A stretch of 7,084 bases of DNA, from positions 1-7,084 of the forward strand of contig JACCTQ010000368.1 of NCBI GenBank assembly GCA_013812265.1, written 5' to 3'. The notes under the pieces are model-generated. The model worked only from the letters and a program-made list of their open reading frames with translations, was not told the origin of the DNA and did no database searches. Every line of letters begins with the position of its first letter. The stretch's first letter is position 1. Below, in pieces: positions 6,030-7,084 of the stretch. Made by a program: the position numbers and the translations under genes. The stretch is from Actinomycetota bacterium (GTDB taxonomy: Bacteria; Actinomycetota; Thermoleophilia; Gaiellales; Gaiellaceae).

Positions 6030-7084
6030 GTGAACCGCCGGCTTCTCTTCGCCCTGCTCGCGATGGGCGTCGCGCAGGCAGCCGTCTACCTGATCCGGCC
6101 GACCACGTCCTACCGCCTGCTCGCCTACGGCGAAGGCGCGCAGGCAGTCGGGCTCGTGGCGGCGGCGTTCGCACTCCTGCCGATCTTCCTGGCGATTCCG
6201 CTGGGGCGGATGTCGGACCGGCGTGGTGCACCGCTCCTCGTGATCGGCTGCGCGGTGCAGACCGTAGGGTGTCTCGCACTCGCCGTCTCTGCCACGATCT
6301 TCACGATCGCGGCCGCGAGCGCGGTGATCGGCCTCGGCCATCTCGCGCTCGCTCTCGGCTCCCAGGACGTCGTGGCCCGCGAGTCCCACAGCGACCGGCA
6401 CGACCATCACTTCGGTCTGCTGACGGCGGGGGTCTCCCTCGGGCAGCTGTTCGGCCCGCTCCTCGCTGGACTGCTGCTCGGAGAGAGCGGGACGCCGTCG
6501 GCCGGCGCGACCACGCGCTGCCTGCTCGTCGCGACAGGAATCCTCGTGCTGGCCACGCTCTGCGGTGCGGTCGCCGATGCGAGCCGCCCCACGTCAGCGA
6601 CCCGAACGGCGTCCCGGCGAGGCAGCGTGCGGACGATCGTGCGGACTCGAGGGGTTCCCGCCGGGATCTTCGCGAGCATCGCCGTGCTCGCGGCCGCCGA
6701 CGTCTTCACCGCCTACATGCCGGTCATCGGCGCCGAGAACGACATCGCGCCCCGCACGATCGGGGTCTTGCTGGCGCTCCGGGCCGCGGCGTCGATCGCG
6801 GCGCGCGTGGGGATCGGGGCCACCGTGCGGAGACTCGGCAGGACACGCCTGATCACGATCGGTGCGGCCGGAGCGGCCGCCGCCCTCGTGGGGATGACGA
6901 TCACGCACGAGGTCTGGGTGCTCGCCGCCCTCGGCGTCGTCGCGGGCTTCGGGATGGGCTTCGGGCAGCCGCTCTCGATGACGCTCGTCGTCCAGCTCGT
7001 CCCGGGGCACGCCAAGTCGACCGCGCTCGCGGTGCGACTGACCGGGAACCGCATCGGCCAGGTGGCGACCCCTGCCGCAGCAGG
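6030..7084 (+). CDS. MFS transporter (3' end beyond the window)
   Basis: Membrane secondary transporter. The frame is open from GTG 6030 to the window end, giving 351 complete codons plus two bases. About 10-11 hydrophobic segments are visible (roughly 5-22, 37-58, 68-88, 92-111, 129-150, 163-182, 208-231, 243-262, 272-291, 295-316 and 330 onward). A 12-segment protein of about 390-420 residues is therefore missing its last one or two helices. MFS motif A appears between the second and third segments as PLGRMSDRRGAP (57-68). The central loop between the halves (about 184-206) is Arg/Ser/Thr-rich, as expected for a cytoplasmic linker. A His-rich loop, SHSDRHDHH (119-127), precedes the fifth segment and is unusual. 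The gene starts 4 nt after the lyase stop, so it belongs to the same operon and probably carries a substrate or product of the CoA pathway. Substrate and direction are not evident. Confidence 0.87.
   Translation, partial: MNRRLLFALLAMGVAQAAVYLIRPTTSYRLLAYGEGAQAVGLVAAAFALLPIFLAIPLGRMSDRRGAPLLVIGCAVQTVGCLALAVSATIFTIAAASAVIGLGHLALALGSQDVVARESHSDRHDHHFGLLTAGVSLGQLFGPLLAGLLLGESGTPSAGATTRCLLVATGILVLATLCGAVADASRPTSATRTASRRGSVRTIVRTRGVPAGIFASIAVLAAADVFTAYMPVIGAENDIAPRTIGVLLALRAAASIAARVGIGATVRRLGRTRLITIGAAGAAAALVGMTITHEVWVLAALGVVAGFGMGFGQPLSMTLVVQLVPGHAKSTALAVRLTGNRIGQVATPAAA

Noticed and set aside
5958..6410. Minus-strand open frame (150 codons) opposite the MFS gene start
   Set aside because: Opposite a sense frame with clear membrane segments and motif A; product is charged and low complexity.

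Overview
The window is a stretch of a high-GC bacterial chromosome (roughly two-thirds or more G+C by eye, with strong G/C preference at third codon positions). It carries six genes, all on the + strand and packed as one apparent operon. The first and last genes run off the window edges. The codon bias and gene families would suit a free-living actinobacterium (a Thermoleophilia-like lineage is one guess) or a high-GC proteobacterium. Nothing here fixes the taxon.

Layout: (1) 1-1026, the 3' part of a periplasmic-binding-protein type 2 solute-binding protein of the Fe(III)/2-aminoethylphosphonate/polyamine-like group. (2) 1049-2791, a fused two-domain ABC permease with two EAA loops. (3) 2784-3857, its ATPase with a C-terminal TOBE-type region. 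(4) 3930-5168, a family III (CaiB/BaiF) CoA-transferase. (5) 5165-6025, a HpcH/HpaI-CitE type CoA-ester lyase. (6) 6030-7084, an MFS transporter cut off by the window end. Junctions are tight: 22 nt, 8-nt overlap, about 70 nt with an inverted repeat, ATGA overlap, 4 nt. No transcription terminator, tRNA, rRNA, CRISPR array, insertion sequence or regulator gene was found. The promoter must lie upstream of the window.

Working model (inference): the ABC importer brings in an organic acid, probably a C4-C5 hydroxy- or dicarboxylate, rather than iron. The CoA-transferase activates it to a CoA thioester and the CitE-like lyase splits that into acetyl-CoA (or a homologue) and a 2-oxo acid. The MFS protein moves a related substrate or product. 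The chemistry parallels the malyl-CoA/citramalyl-CoA steps of itaconate degradation and the 3-hydroxypropionate bicycle. Pairing these enzymes with an Fe(III)-type ABC importer is the most interesting point of the window, and the solute-binding protein lacks the adjacent Tyr pair used by FbpA-type iron binders.
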